DNA of 64,000 nucleotides from CAZFLM01 sp964519955 (GCA_964519955.1 CAZFLM010000021.1:22137-86136); one strand, 5' to 3'. Positions 8,714 through 18,619 are shown, counted from the first letter of the stretch. The notes: generated by a model from the letters alone, not told the origin. Program-made: numbers and translations.

Positions 8714-10897
8714 ATGCCCGCCATTGCCGCGTTCCTGCTCGCGCTCGCCTGCCTGTTCGCACTGCCCAGCCCGCCCGCGCACGCCCAGGCCCAGGGCCAA
8801 GTGCGCATCCGCCGGTTCGACGCCGACGTGCCACTGCCCCGCGTGGGCCAGAAGGTCACGTTCCGTGCCGACGTGGAGAACACCGGCAAGACGCCGGTTC
8901 GCGTCGCCGCGAAGCTGAGCGTGCCCAGTGGTGCGCGGATCGGGAAGAGCCCGTCCGGCCCGGCGCAGGTGGCCGGCGGCGAGGAGGCGGCCATCGAGTG
9001 GGTGGTGGTGGCGGACGAGGCGCTGGAGGGCGACTTCGCCGTGGAGGTGAGCGCGGACGCTGGCCAACCCCAGCGCGCGGGCTTCAAGATGACCGTGCTG
9101 CCGAAGCGCGCTCCCGAGAAGCCGGCGTACATCCCCGAGCCGAAGCCCGCCAAGACGACCATGCTCGTCGGCGCGCACAACTGCCCGCTGTGGGTCGCCG
9201 ACCGGCCGGAGATGTGGACCAACATCCTGAAGCACCCGGAGCGCCTACCCGCTCTCGGCTACTACGACCAGGCGAACCCGGAGGTGGCGGACTGGGAGAC
9301 GAAGTGGTGCGCGGAGCACGGCGTCAACTTCTTCATCTACTGCTGGTACCGCACGAGCCAGGGCGAGCCGGTGAAGCAGATGTTCGGCTCCGCCATCGAC
9401 TCGCTGCTGAAGTCGAAGTATCGCGACAAGATGAAGTTCACCATCATGTGGGAGAACCAGGTGCGGGGCAAGGCCGGCGTCGCGGACGAGCATGACCTGA
9501 TGGCGAACCTGCTGCCCTTCTGGATGGAGAACTACTTCAAGAAGCCGAGCTACCTGAAGGTCGACAACAAGCCGGTGCTCTTCATCTACCGCCCCGAGTT
9601 TCTGGTGGACGACCTGGGCGGCGTCGAGAAGGTGCGCCAGGCGTTCGACAAGATGCGCCAGGCCGCGAAGGACGCCGGGTTCGACGGGCTGTATCTTCTC
9701 GGCGAGTATCGCGGGCTCGATCCGAACCAGTTCAAGCTGATGAAGCAGCTCGGCCTCGACTACACCTTCGCCTACTGCTGGTACGTGCCGAACAACCCGA
9801 CGCCCGCGCAGTCCATCGAGGCGCAGATGGGCTACATCAAGAAGACGCAGGAGATCGCGGGCATCCCGCAGGTGGTGACGGTATCGCAGGCCTGGAGCGG
9901 GTGGGCGGACGAGGGGACCATCTGGAAGATCCCGCCGCGCGACTTCGAGACGCTGCTGACCCAGGCGCGCGACTTCGCCACCACGCTCCCGAAGGACCAG
10001 CTCGGCAGCCGAATGCTGCTCCTCGACAACTGGAACGAGTGGGGCGAGGGCCACTACCTGGCACCCTACCGCGAGTACGGCTTCGGCTACCTCGACGCGG
10101 TGCGCAAGGTGTTCGCGCCGAACTCGCCGGAGCCGGTCGACCTGCTGCCCGCGGACATCGGCATGGGCCCGTACGACACCGCGTTCCATCAGCACCAGGC
10201 GCGCGAGGAGCGACTGCGGACGATCGGCAGCCAGAAGGTGACGAAGCCCGGCGCCAACGAGCCCGGCCTCATCGCCTGGTGGGCGTTCGACGAGCCGGCG
10301 GACAGCCCGGTGGCGCTGGACTACTCCGGCAACCGCATCGGCGCGGAGGTGCGCAAGGCGACGCGCGCGGCGGGCATCGACGGTAGGGCGCTGGTGTGCG
10401 ACGGAGGCTGCGCCGTGGTGGCCAGCCGCTCGCAGCTCTCGCCGACCGACGGCGTCAGCATCGAGTGCTGGGTGAAGACGAACGAGGCAGGCCAGGGCAA
10501 CACGTGGATGGTGAACCGCGTCTACTCCGGCGGCACCGACACGGGCTACCGCCTCGGCATCGTGGGCGGCAAGCCCTGCTTCGAGGTGCCTCTGACCGAG
10601 TTCAGCCACCACCTGATGGCGGACATCGACCTGGCGACGGGCCGGTGGGTCCACATCGTGGGCACGTTCGATGGCAAGAGGGAGCGTATCTACGTCGACG
10701 GGGAACCGCACGGTGCGATGGATCGTCCTGGCCCCGTGAAGCCCAGCACGTTCAAGGTGACGCTGGGCAACTACGAAGAGAACCACGCCGCCTACTTCCG
10801 CGGCCTGCTGGACGAGGTGAAGCTCTACGATCGCGCCCTCACGCCGGATGAGGTCAAGGCGCACTACAAGGCGCTGGCGGGGCGGGCGGGGAAGTAG
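8714..10897 (+). CDS. Secreted GH99/WbsX-like glycosidase with C-terminal LamG domain
   Basis: Exported protein of 727 residues. A Sec signal peptide ends near PPAHAQA (about 24). A beta-sandwich domain follows (about 30-135). The WbsX-type catalytic domain (about 150-480) shows WCAEHGVNFFIYCWYRT, FTIMWENQ and the hallmark DNWNEWGEGHYLAP (about 437-450). Proteins of this group are related to GH99 endo-mannosidases. A concanavalin-A/LamG-like domain occupies about 515-720 (LIAWWAFDE through EVKLYDRALTPDEV), probably for polysaccharide binding. ATG at 8714 follows GGAGGA by 7 bases. A further glycosidase follows 35 bases downstream, so they are likely co-expressed. The substrate is unknown. Confidence 0.8.
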   Translation: MPAIAAFLLALACLFALPSPPAHAQAQGQVRIRRFDADVPLPRVGQKVTFRADVENTGKTPVRVAAKLSVPSGARIGKSPSGPAQVAGGEEAAIEWVVVADEALEGDFAVEVSADAGQPQRAGFKMTVLPKRAPEKPAYIPEPKPAKTTMLVGAHNCPLWVADRPEMWTNILKHPERLPALGYYDQANPEVADWETKWCAEHGVNFFIYCWYRTSQGEPVKQMFGSAIDSLLKSKYRDKMKFTIMWENQVRGKAGVADEHDLMANLLPFWMENYFKKPSYLKVDNKPVLFIYRPEFLVDDLGGVEKVRQAFDKMRQAAKDAGFDGLYLLGEYRGLDPNQFKLMKQLGLDYTFAYCWYVPNNPTPAQSIEAQMGYIKKTQEIAGIPQVVTVSQAWSGWADEGTIWKIPPRDFETLLTQARDFATTLPKDQLGSRMLLLDNWNEWGEGHYLAPYREYGFGYLDAVRKVFAPNSPEPVDLLPADIGMGPYDTAFHQHQAREERLRTIGSQKVTKPGANEPGLIAWWAFDEPADSPVALDYSGNRIGAEVRKATRAAGIDGRALVCDGGCAVVASRSQLSPTDGVSIECWVKTNEAGQGNTWMVNRVYSGGTDTGYRLGIVGGKPCFEVPLTEFSHHLMADIDLATGRWVHIVGTFDGKRERIYVDGEPHGAMDRPGPVKPSTFKVTLGNYEENHAAYFRGLLDEVKLYDRALTPDEVKAHYKALAGRAGK

Positions 10898-10932
10898 GCT
10901 CCAAAGCGAGCCAACCAGGAGAGATCAACACG

Positions 10933-12774
10933 ATGCACGGTCTAGCCGCACTCGTCGCCTTCACTGCCCTCTTTGCCGCAGCCACACCAACGGCTCGCGC
11001 GGCTGAAGAAGGTGTGCTCATCCTTGTCCGAGACGCTCTGCTCACCAATCAGGTTGGTGGGCTGGACCGCACGAAGGCGACCGCGCAGGTCGTCGCGGTC
11101 GATGGGCAGGCATTCCCCAAGGCCCTGCGCGTGACGGTCGGCACGGCCAGCGCCGAAACTAACGCGACGCAGCTCACGATGCAGAACGCGGCGCCCGTGA
11201 AGCGCGGCGACGCCCTGATCGCCACGTTCTGGGTTCGCGGTGCATCGGCAGACGGGAAGCGGCCGGGACAGATCGAGTTCCTGTTCGAGCGCTGCACGGA
11301 CCCCTGGACCAAGTCGATCTGGCACGATGCCATCGCGCCGCGGCCAACCGGCAAGTGGAAGCGCTTCGTCCTGGCGTTCCTGGCCGCGGAGGACTACAGA
11401 CCCGGCGAGGCGATGGCGTCGGTGCGCTTCGCGTTCGGTCCTCAGACGGTCGAGGTCGGTGGGCTGGAGGTGCGGGACATGGGCCCGGGCCTGAAGCCGG
11501 ACGACATCGCCGAGGTCGCCGCCCGCGAGAACCCGCTCGGCCGGGCCACCGTCACGCTGCGGCTGGCCGACACGAGACAGACGATGGTCGGCCTCGGCGG
11601 CGACTTCTGCCAGCCCCGCTACGGGTCGAGCGAGGCGATGGATGCGGTCGGCCAGTACAACCTCGACCACCTGCGCGTCGCGCACGCTCGCATCGGCATT
11701 CCGCTCAACTCGTGGGCGCCCGAGCGCGGCGTCTACAAGGACGAGGGGCCGGCGCATGCTTCGTTCCTCGCGATGCAGGAGATGGCGAAGCGCAAGATCC
11801 CCTTCGCCGGCTCCATCTGGGAGGGGCCGCAGTGGATGCTCGGAGGGCGCCGCGAGCAGTCGGGGCGCGAGCTGCCTCCGGACCGCGTGGCCGACTGCAT
11901 CGAGGCCATCGCGCAGTACCTGGTGACGGCCCGCGACAAGTACCAGGTCACGCTCGACAACCTGTCCTTCAACGAGCCGGACTATGGCGTGAACTTCAAG
12001 TTCACCGCCCCGCAGATGGCGGCGTTCATCGCGAAGGCGGGCCCGCGGTTCCGCCAACTCGGCCTCAAGACGCGCTTCCTGATCGGCGACACGGGCGGCG
12101 GGGTGCCCTCGGCGGAGTACTGCGAGACGCTCCTGAAGGACGCTGCCATCGCCTCGTATCTGGGTCCGATCTCCTTCCACTGCTGGGACGCGCTCGGAGC
12201 GCCGGACGCGGCGTACGAGGCTATCGCGCAGGTGGGCCGCAAGTACCACAAGTCGATCTGGTGCCTGGAGGCGGGGCACGACGCAGGCCTGTGGGAGCGC
12301 CCCGATCCGTGGGAGTCGTGGGAGAACGCGCTGCGCACCGCTCTCGCGTACGAGAGGACGCTGCGACTGACAGGCGCCGAGGTGATGGACTACTGGACGT
12401 ACCAGGACAACTACCCGATCGTGAGCAAGGACGGCACACGCCCATTCCGCGTGCACCACGTCATCCGCCAGATGGCCGACGTCTTCACGGCCGGGGCCAA
12501 GGTGGCGACGGCAACCGTATCGGGCGACGACCTGTGCGCGCTGCCTACTGTCGGGCCGAAGCCCGGCCAGTTCGCGCTGCTCCTCGTCAACCCGGTCGGT
12601 GCGGGGTCCGTGCGGCTGACCGGCCTGCCTGCCGGCGCCTCGGTGCGTGTGGTTACCAGCACGCGCGCTGCGCAGAACGAGGTCGCGAAGCCCGCGCGCG
12701 CCGATGCGAAGGGGGCACTCACCGTGGCGCTGCCCGCTCGCTCGGTGGTCTCGGTGCTGAGCGAGGCGAGGTAG
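10933..12774 (+). CDS. Secreted clan GH-A (GH30/GH39-like) glycoside hydrolase
   Basis: Exported protein of 613 residues with a signal peptide ending near TARAAEE. A jelly-roll carbohydrate-binding-like domain covers about 25-190. A TIM-barrel follows with GLGGDFCQPRYG (about 218), candidate acid/base Glu in LSFNEPDYG (about 348) and candidate nucleophile Glu in IWCLEAGHD (about 440). A small C-terminal beta domain (about 530-613) is typical of GH30/GH39 enzymes. AGGAGAG lies 9 bases before the ATG. It follows the WbsX-like gene closely and probably shares its transcript. The sugar specificity (glucuronoxylan, glucosyl or xylosyl) cannot be read from the sequence. Confidence 0.75.
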   Translation: MHGLAALVAFTALFAAATPTARAAEEGVLILVRDALLTNQVGGLDRTKATAQVVAVDGQAFPKALRVTVGTASAETNATQLTMQNAAPVKRGDALIATFWVRGASADGKRPGQIEFLFERCTDPWTKSIWHDAIAPRPTGKWKRFVLAFLAAEDYRPGEAMASVRFAFGPQTVEVGGLEVRDMGPGLKPDDIAEVAARENPLGRATVTLRLADTRQTMVGLGGDFCQPRYGSSEAMDAVGQYNLDHLRVAHARIGIPLNSWAPERGVYKDEGPAHASFLAMQEMAKRKIPFAGSIWEGPQWMLGGRREQSGRELPPDRVADCIEAIAQYLVTARDKYQVTLDNLSFNEPDYGVNFKFTAPQMAAFIAKAGPRFRQLGLKTRFLIGDTGGGVPSAEYCETLLKDAAIASYLGPISFHCWDALGAPDAAYEAIAQVGRKYHKSIWCLEAGHDAGLWERPDPWESWENALRTALAYERTLRLTGAEVMDYWTYQDNYPIVSKDGTRPFRVHHVIRQMADVFTAGAKVATATVSGDDLCALPTVGPKPGQFALLLVNPVGAGSVRLTGLPAGASVRVVTSTRAAQNEVAKPARADAKGALTVALPARSVVSVLSEAR

Positions 12775-12898
12775 GAGCGGCAGCCCCCCTGCGTGCTGGA
12801 TGTCACTGAGAGCTCCGTCGCGCCCGCGGCGCCATGCGCTCGTGCGAGCGAATGCAGCCGCGCACTGCCGCCCGGCAGAGGAGAGGAGTGGACCCCGA

Positions 12899-13831
12899 AT
12901 GACAGTGCGACTGGTCGCCGTTGCCGCTTTGCTGATACTCTCCGGCCGCGCGTCAGCCGGTGACGACTTGGCCACCGTGAGGCGCGACCTGCAGGCCCTC
13001 GCGTCCCGAGTGGCGCAGCTTGAGGCGGAGAACCGGGCGCTGCGGGAGCGGATCGAGGTGGACCGGCTGGTTGTCCGCAAGGAACTGGTCGTCTCCGACA
13101 CAGGCGTGCCGTGGGAGAAGGGCTACGAAGCGCAGCAGATTCCCCGCGGCCTCTACGCTCGGTCGCTGTGGGACGGCGCTGGCGGGCTCTGGGTACGCAG
13201 CCGGCTCATCAAGTGCGAGATCGATGACCCGTTCGACGACCGCTTCCATGCTGTCGAGCGTGGCGGGAGCCTGCGGCTCACGCCGGGTCACATTTCGTGG
13301 TGTGTCTGGCTGGATGGCGCCTGGCGCCAGATGGCCATCGTCCAGGGTGAGGGGCTCGACCCTTCGGAGGTGTCGCTGTCACGGTGGGATGGCGGAACGC
13401 ACCCGGGCCGTGTGCGCATCCAGACCTACAGGCCTGGCCATGACGAGCCGTTGACCGACGCGTTCATCGGCCAGGGCATGATGTCGATCGGCGGCGGTGG
13501 CTATGGCGGCGGCGGTCTGCCGTTCCCGAAGGACGTGCTGCAGGTATGGGGTGGAGGCGTCAGCGCGTCGAGCGTGCCGATGCCAGCGGCGCCTTCGGTG
13601 GTGCGAGACGACAGATCCGGAGTGCATCGGTACGCGCTGATATCTGTGGGGCCGCAAGGCCGGCGCTCGGCGCCCTCTCCTGCCGTCGCCGCATCCGGGC
13701 TAGCTACGCTGAGATGGGACAGCAACGCTGGCGTCGACGCCTATGTCGTTCTGCGGGACGGCAAGGAGATCGCGGGCCCGTTGCGGATCGAGGGCTCGCG
13801 GAAGGAATGGACAGATCGGCGCCCGCAGTGA
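12899..13831 (+). CDS. Exported protein of unknown function with coiled coil
   Basis: I do not recognise this 310-residue protein. It has a short signal peptide (MTVRLVAVAALLILSGRASA), then a heptad segment (about 22-55, TVRRDLQALASRVAQLEAENRALRE) that should form a coiled coil. A beta-rich domain with many Trp and Gly follows (about 60-210), including a glycine stretch GGGGYGGGG. A C-terminal FN3-like unit (about 225-310, ALISVGPQGRRSAPSPA to YVVLRDGKEIAG) ends the protein. ATG at 12899 sits behind GAGGAGAGGAG; upstream in-frame sequence looks non-coding. It lies between two glycosidases, so a role at the cell surface is plausible. Confidence 0.6.
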   Translation: MTVRLVAVAALLILSGRASAGDDLATVRRDLQALASRVAQLEAENRALRERIEVDRLVVRKELVVSDTGVPWEKGYEAQQIPRGLYARSLWDGAGGLWVRSRLIKCEIDDPFDDRFHAVERGGSLRLTPGHISWCVWLDGAWRQMAIVQGEGLDPSEVSLSRWDGGTHPGRVRIQTYRPGHDEPLTDAFIGQGMMSIGGGGYGGGGLPFPKDVLQVWGGGVSASSVPMPAAPSVVRDDRSGVHRYALISVGPQGRRSAPSPAVAASGLATLRWDSNAGVDAYVVLRDGKEIAGPLRIEGSRKEWTDRRPQ

Positions 13832-13879
13832 CGTCTTTGTGCGGCCCGTCTGGCGCCACCGCTGCTCCGCCGTTCCCTC

Positions 13880-14881
13880 CTACTCCCCCTTCAGCGGCTT
13901 GCCCAGCGTGATCGAGCCGTCTCGGCTATACGTGACAGGGTAGGGGAGCGATAGGCTGCTCGCGCCGATGCAGGCGAGGAACACGTCGCGCCCGTCCGGG
14001 GCAGCGATCACCTTGGCGATGTAGTAGCCCTGGCCATCGGGCAGGTCGATGTTGCCGGGCGCCGGCTCGAACGGGCCCTGCATCGAGGTGGCGGTGTAGA
14101 GGCAGTTCGCGCGGAAGATCGGGTTCTCGCGCGCCGCGCCGAAGTAGAGGTACCACCGGTTGCCATGCCGCCAGAGCTGCTGCGTCTCCAGGCGGTCGAA
14201 CTGGCGGGGCGCCGCCAGGATGCCACATCCCTGCCACTCGCGCCCATCGCGGCTCCGCAGCAGCGCGCAGCACCCGCGCTTGTCCGGCGGCTCCTGGTCG
14301 AATACCGCGTTGGCGACCATGTAGTACCAGCCGCCCATCGCCTCCGGCAGCACGTAGCAGTCGGCCAGCACCGTGTACGTGAGGCGCGTGCCCGCGGCGA
14401 AGCCCTTGGCCTGCCAGTAGTCGCCGCGCGGCACCTCGAACGCCAGGTCGCGGAAGCGAACCGGGCCGACCTTCTCCCACTTCAGCAGGTCGCGGCTGCG
14501 CGCCAAGCCGATGCCCCCGTCCTTGCCGACGGCGGTGAAGACCATGAGCCAATCGCCGCCGTGCTTCCACACGCTGCCCGTCGCGATCCACCCGTTGTTC
14601 CACTCCCCCTTCGGGTTCGCGCGCAGCACTTCGCCCTTCTCCGTCCAGTGGATCAGGTCTCGCGAGGTGGCCAGTCCGACGGTCGAGGCGCCCGTCTTCG
14701 CCCGCGTCTCGGGCGTTGCCTGCAGGTAGAAGGCGTACGTGGTGCCGCGGTCCTGAGCGAACCAGTAGTCCCACGACGACTGGCCCTTCGGCTGGTAGAG
14801 GGGCTGCTGGGCGTTGGCGGCGCACGCGGCTGCGGCCAGCACCATCGAGACTGCAACGGACAACCAGGCATGTTCGGGCAA
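13880..14881 (-). CDS. Secreted five-bladed beta-propeller glycosidase-like protein
   Basis: Exported protein of 333 residues with a signal peptide (about 1-24, ending ANAQQ). It is a furanosidase-type five-bladed propeller (GH32/43/62/68 superfold) with repeated blade motifs: STVGLATSRDLIHWTEKG, GGIGLARSRDLLKWEKVG, CALLRSRDGREWQG and YTATSMQGPFEPAP. The start is a TTG at 14881 with GGAGGA a few bases upstream. It begins 16 bases after the stop of the GH130 gene, so the two form one minus-strand operon. Clear catalytic Asp/Glu triads could not be assigned, so substrate and even catalytic activity are open. Confidence 0.65.
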   Translation of the reverse strand: MPEHAWLSVAVSMVLAAAACAANAQQPLYQPKGQSSWDYWFAQDRGTTYAFYLQATPETRAKTGASTVGLATSRDLIHWTEKGEVLRANPKGEWNNGWIATGSVWKHGGDWLMVFTAVGKDGGIGLARSRDLLKWEKVGPVRFRDLAFEVPRGDYWQAKGFAAGTRLTYTVLADCYVLPEAMGGWYYMVANAVFDQEPPDKRGCCALLRSRDGREWQGCGILAAPRQFDRLETQQLWRHGNRWYLYFGAARENPIFRANCLYTATSMQGPFEPAPGNIDLPDGQGYYIAKVIAAPDGRDVFLACIGASSLSLPYPVTYSRDGSITLGKPLKGE

Positions 14882-14897
14882 CGCGTATCCTCCGGAG

Positions 14898-15914
14898 CTA
14901 CTTGCCGGCCAGCATGTCGTCGAGCAGCGCGTCGAGCGGGCACGTCGCCACTCCGACGTACTTGTCCGCCCCGCCGTAGTACACGAAAAGCGTCCCGTTC
15001 AGGACCACGCTGCCGCACGGGAAGCAGACGCCCGGGTAGAACCCCTGCAGCTCGTAGTCCTCCTCGGGCTGCAGGATCCAGTCGCGCGTGCGGGCGAGCA
15101 CGATGGACGGGTCCTCGAGATCGAGCAGCAGCGCGCCGAGGCGGTAGTGCCCCTCCGTGCCGACCGCGTGGTAGATGGTCAGCCAGCCGCGGTCGGTCTT
15201 GATCGGGGGCGTGTTGCCGCCGATCTTGCCGTTCTCCCAGGGCAGCTCGGCCGTGGCCAGCAGCTTGCTCTCGCGCCAGCACAGCAGGTCGTCCGAGGTG
15301 GATATCCAGATGGCCGGGTGCTCCGTGCCGTACTTCGGGCCCACCCAGTTCATCGGTCGGTGCATCAGCACGAATTGGCCACCCACCTTCTCCGGGAAGA
15401 GGATCACGTCGCGGTCGTCGACGTCGGGGCTCGTCATGCGGCCCGCGCGGATCCACGTGCGGAAGTCCTTCGTGAGCGCGAGGCCGGTCGCGGTGGCGTT
15501 CTCCCGCAGCGCCCAGGGGAACTCCGCCGGGCAGGTGGGCGGCGCATAGGCGCGCTCGTGGGCGGGCAGCCAGTATCTGCCGGGCGGGAAGGGGCGGGAC
15601 GCGTAGGTAACGTAGTACCACTCGCCGAACTTGACGATGCGCGGGTCCTCCACGCAGCCGGCGTCGAAGCCGTCCTGGCTCGGCGAGAAGACCGGCGCGT
15701 CGGCGCTGCGCTCGAAGTCGTAGCCGTCGTCGCTCGCGGCCAGGCCGAAGTAGATGCGGTGCTCCGGGTCCTTGCCGGCCGCGCGGTACAGGAGCAGCAC
15801 CTGGCCGCTGGCCTCGTCATACCAGGCGCCCGGGTTCGTCGTGACCAGGTTCTCCCAGGGGTGTGCGGGTTCGGGTGAGAGCACGGGATTGCCGGCGTAT
15901 CGCTCGAGTTCCAT
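14898..15914 (-). CDS. GH130 glycoside phosphorylase/hydrolase
   Basis: Cytosolic GH130-family enzyme of 338 residues, usual length for the family. GH130 members phosphorolyse or hydrolyse beta-mannosides (for example mannosylglucose or mannobiose). Visible propeller signatures are TNPGAWYDEASGQVLLLYRA, CVEDPRIVKFGEWYYVTYAS, DVDDRDVILFPEK, HRPMNW, KIGGNTPPIKTDRGWL and HAVGTEGHYRLGALLLDLE. ATG at 15914 follows GGAGGGTG; upstream in-frame sequence is in the divergent promoter region. It shares an operon with the propeller gene downstream and is divergent from the UroD-like gene, with 125 bases between them. Phosphorylase versus hydrolase cannot be decided without aligning the phosphate-binding residues. 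Confidence 0.85.
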   Translation of the reverse strand: MELERYAGNPVLSPEPAHPWENLVTTNPGAWYDEASGQVLLLYRAAGKDPEHRIYFGLAASDDGYDFERSADAPVFSPSQDGFDAGCVEDPRIVKFGEWYYVTYASRPFPPGRYWLPAHERAYAPPTCPAEFPWALRENATATGLALTKDFRTWIRAGRMTSPDVDDRDVILFPEKVGGQFVLMHRPMNWVGPKYGTEHPAIWISTSDDLLCWRESKLLATAELPWENGKIGGNTPPIKTDRGWLTIYHAVGTEGHYRLGALLLDLEDPSIVLARTRDWILQPEEDYELQGFYPGVCFPCGSVVLNGTLFVYYGGADKYVGVATCPLDALLDDMLAGK

Positions 15915-16039
15915 CGAAGCACCCTCCATCGGCGGTGTTGGAGCCGTTCGGTGTTGCACCTCAGAAGGCGTGTTCCAGGAAGGACGCCCCGATTCCTACC
16001 GGCTACGTGGACCTGCCATCTCATCCAAAGGGACCCGAC

Positions 16040-17110
16040 ATGCCATCGCCCTGCCCGCTGGAGTACAAGCCCGGCCTCGCCGAGGCCGCCCGCCGATGGG
16101 ACGCCTTCTACGCCGGCGACCTGATCGACCGCCCCATCGTCTGCGTGACCGCGCCTAAGCCGGGCGCGAAGTTCGTGCGGGGCAGCACCTACCGCGAGCG
16201 GACGTTCGGCGACCTGGACGACATCCTCGACCGCCAGCTCGCGAACGCGGAGGCCACGTACTGGGGTGGCGAGGCGGTGCCCGCGGCCTGGCTCAGCTTC
16301 GGGCCGGACGAGGTGGCCGTGTTCTGTGGCGCAGAGTTCGGCTGGAGCGAGCGTTCCGGTGACACGAACTGGTCGAAGCCGTTCGTGGCGGACTGGGAGC
16401 GCGACCTGCCGCTGCTCCTGCAGGACGACAACCCGCTCTGGCAGCGAATGCTGGGCTTCTACCGCCTCGCCGCCGACAAGTGCGCGGGCAAGATGGCGGT
16501 GATGCCGCTGGACTTGCACACCAACATGGACCTGCTCGCCGCCGTGCGCGGACCGCAGCAGCTCTGCCTCGACCTGCTGGACTGCCCCGAGCTGGTCGAC
16601 CGGGCGATGGACGACGCGCGGGCGGTCTTCCGCAAGCTGTGGGATGAGGTACGCCTCGCGGGGAAGATGGACGAGAACGGCTACTGCCATTGCTTCTACT
16701 CGATGGAGGGCGCGGCCACGCTGCAATGCGACTTCTCGTGCATGATGAGCCCGGCCATGTTCCGGCGGTGGGTGCTGCCCGCGCTGGAGGAGGAGGCCGA
16801 GATCGTGAAGCACGCGCTCTATCACTGGGACGGTCCCGGCGCGGTGGTGCACACGGACGACCTCGTCGCGAGCAAGGGGCTGCACACGCTGTCCTACGTC
16901 CCCGGCGATGGCCACGGCAGCCACATCGACCACCTGCCGCTGCTGCAGCGCGTGCAGGCGGGCGGCAAGGCGGTGCAGGTGTGGGGCAGCCCGGACCAGT
17001 GCAAGGCCATGCACAAGGAGCTGCGCCCGGAGAAGACGCTCTACTGCACGAGCGCGCCGAGCGTCGACGAGGCTGACGCGCTGCAGGACTGGTTCGTCCG
17101 GAATACGTAG
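16040..17110 (+). CDS. Uroporphyrinogen decarboxylase-like (UroD superfamily) protein
   Basis: Protein of 356 residues of the UroD/methyltransferase superfamily. It carries the N-terminal RWDAFYAGDLIDRPIVCVTAPKP, the central MPLDLHTNMDLLAAVRGPQQL and DLLDCPELVDRAMDDA, and a C-terminal WDGPGAVVHTDDL and VQVWGSPDQCKAMHKEL. It lacks the features of heme-pathway HemE and resembles the large environmental UroD group that includes corrinoid-dependent methyltransferases. No corrinoid protein is adjacent, but a DUF1638-hydantoinase A fusion lies 1.6 kb downstream. The start follows a weak AAAGGGA. The closest functional guess is methyl transfer or sugar-linked metabolism, and it is uncertain. Confidence 0.65.
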   Translation: MPSPCPLEYKPGLAEAARRWDAFYAGDLIDRPIVCVTAPKPGAKFVRGSTYRERTFGDLDDILDRQLANAEATYWGGEAVPAAWLSFGPDEVAVFCGAEFGWSERSGDTNWSKPFVADWERDLPLLLQDDNPLWQRMLGFYRLAADKCAGKMAVMPLDLHTNMDLLAAVRGPQQLCLDLLDCPELVDRAMDDARAVFRKLWDEVRLAGKMDENGYCHCFYSMEGAATLQCDFSCMMSPAMFRRWVLPALEEEAEIVKHALYHWDGPGAVVHTDDLVASKGLHTLSYVPGDGHGSHIDHLPLLQRVQAGGKAVQVWGSPDQCKAMHKELRPEKTLYCTSAPSVDEADALQDWFVRNT

Positions 17111-17128
17111 GCACGGGAGATAGAGGCG

Positions 17129-18619
17129 ATGGTGGAGCACATGGCGTTTGCGTCGGTCGCGCTGCTGCTGGTCCTGGCCGCGCGCCCCATCCAGCAGGCC
17201 GGCCCGAAGCCCATCGACATCGGGTCGCGGCGCGAACTGCTGGTGGATGACTACCTGTTGGCGTCGCGGACGGGAGCGGAGCTGCGCCTGCACCCGCCGG
17301 TGCCTCGCGAGGCGGTGCTGCTGCACGATGCGCCGTGGGAGGGCAGCGGCTGCGGCTACCATACGGTTATGCGCGAGGGCGGCAAGTACCGCATGTGGTA
17401 CATCGCGGCCAACCTGACGAACGAGGACGGCAGCAAGCTCGATGCGCATCCCATCTTCGCCTGCTACGCCGAGAGCAACGACGGCATCCGGTGGACGAAG
17501 CCGGACCTCGGCCTGGTCGAGTTCCAGGGCTCCAAGCACAACAACATCGTGTGGACCGCGCCGGGCGCCGACAACTTCACCCCGTTCCGCGACACGAATC
17601 CGGGCTGCCACAGGGGCGAGGAGTACAAGGCGCTCGCGGCCGGACCGGGCGGGCTGCACGCCTATGTGTCGGCGGACGGCCTGCGCTGGCGCCCGCTGCA
17701 GGACGCCCCGATCATCACGAAGGGTGCGTTCGACACGCAGAACACGGCGTTCTGGGATGCGCTCACCGGGCAGTATCGCGCGTACGTCCGCGACTTCCAC
17801 AACGGGGTGCGCGACATTCGCACCGCCACGTCGCCGGACTTCGTCCACTGGTCCGAGCCCGCGTCGCTGCGCTACGGCGATGCGCCGGACACGCCTCTCT
17901 ACACGAACCAGGTGCAGCCCTACTACCGCGCGCCGCACCTGTACCTCGGCTTCCCCACGCGCTACATCGAGCGCCCTTGGTCGCCCTCCTACGACGCGCT
18001 GCCCGATCCGGCACACCGGCGCAACCGCATGAAGATCAGCCCGCGCTATGGCACGGCCATCACGGACGGCCTGTTCATGTCGAGCCGCGACGGGGTGGAG
18101 TTCCACCGGTGGGACGAGGCGTTCATCCGCCCCGGCCCGGAGCGTAAGCACAACTGGCTCTACGGGGACGGCTACCAGGATTGGGGGCTGGTGGAGACGG
18201 TGGCGGACGACCCGCTCGCGCCGCCGGAGATCTCGGTCTGCGCGGGCGAGAACGAGTGGAAGGGCCCGACGCGCTTGCGCCGCTTCACGCTGCGGGTTGA
18301 CGGCTTCGTCTCCCTCAACGCCCCGCTGAAGGGCGGCGAGGCGGTCACGAAGCCGGTCGTCTTCGCGGGCAAGGCGCTCACGCTGAACTTCGCTACTTCG
18401 GCGGCCGGCAGCATCCGCGTCGAGCTGCAGGACGCGGACGGCAAGCCGCTCCCCGGCCACGCGCTCGCCGATTGCGACGAGGTCTTCGGCGACTCGCTCG
18501 ACCGCACGGTAACGTGGAAGGGCTCACCCGACTTGGGCGATCTGGCCGGGAAGCCGATCCGCGTGCGGTTCGTGCTTCGGGACGCGGACCTGTACTCGTT
18601 CCGGTTCCCCGCTACTTGA
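17129..18619 (+). CDS. Secreted beta-propeller glycosidase-like protein
   Basis: Exported protein of 496 residues. A short hydrophobic signal (about 5-20) is followed by the conserved opener DIGSRRELLVDDYLLA, common in planctomycete and armatimonad glycosidase-like proteins. Propeller-type strands follow, with KYRMWYIAANL, YAESNDGIRWTKPDLGL, YVSADGLRWRPLQDAP and RTATSPDFVHWSEP. A C-terminal beta-sandwich (about 400-496) ends ADLYSFRFP, resembling modules in related proteins. It starts 18 bases after the UroD-like gene, so it is co-transcribed. An ATG four codons later is an equally good start. Its stop codon lies inside the tRNA promoter. Confidence 0.65.
   Translation: MVEHMAFASVALLLVLAARPIQQAGPKPIDIGSRRELLVDDYLLASRTGAELRLHPPVPREAVLLHDAPWEGSGCGYHTVMREGGKYRMWYIAANLTNEDGSKLDAHPIFACYAESNDGIRWTKPDLGLVEFQGSKHNNIVWTAPGADNFTPFRDTNPGCHRGEEYKALAAGPGGLHAYVSADGLRWRPLQDAPIITKGAFDTQNTAFWDALTGQYRAYVRDFHNGVRDIRTATSPDFVHWSEPASLRYGDAPDTPLYTNQVQPYYRAPHLYLGFPTRYIERPWSPSYDALPDPAHRRNRMKISPRYGTAITDGLFMSSRDGVEFHRWDEAFIRPGPERKHNWLYGDGYQDWGLVETVADDPLAPPEISVCAGENEWKGPTRLRRFTLRVDGFVSLNAPLKGGEAVTKPVVFAGKALTLNFATSAAGSIRVELQDADGKPLPGHALADCDEVFGDSLDRTVTWKGSPDLGDLAGKPIRVRFVLRDADLYSFRFPAT

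Noticed and set aside
15434..18460. Minus-strand frame of about 1000 codons joining GH130 and the UroD/propeller region
   Set aside because: It crosses several genes in other frames and has no recognisable motif; GH130 is in a different frame.
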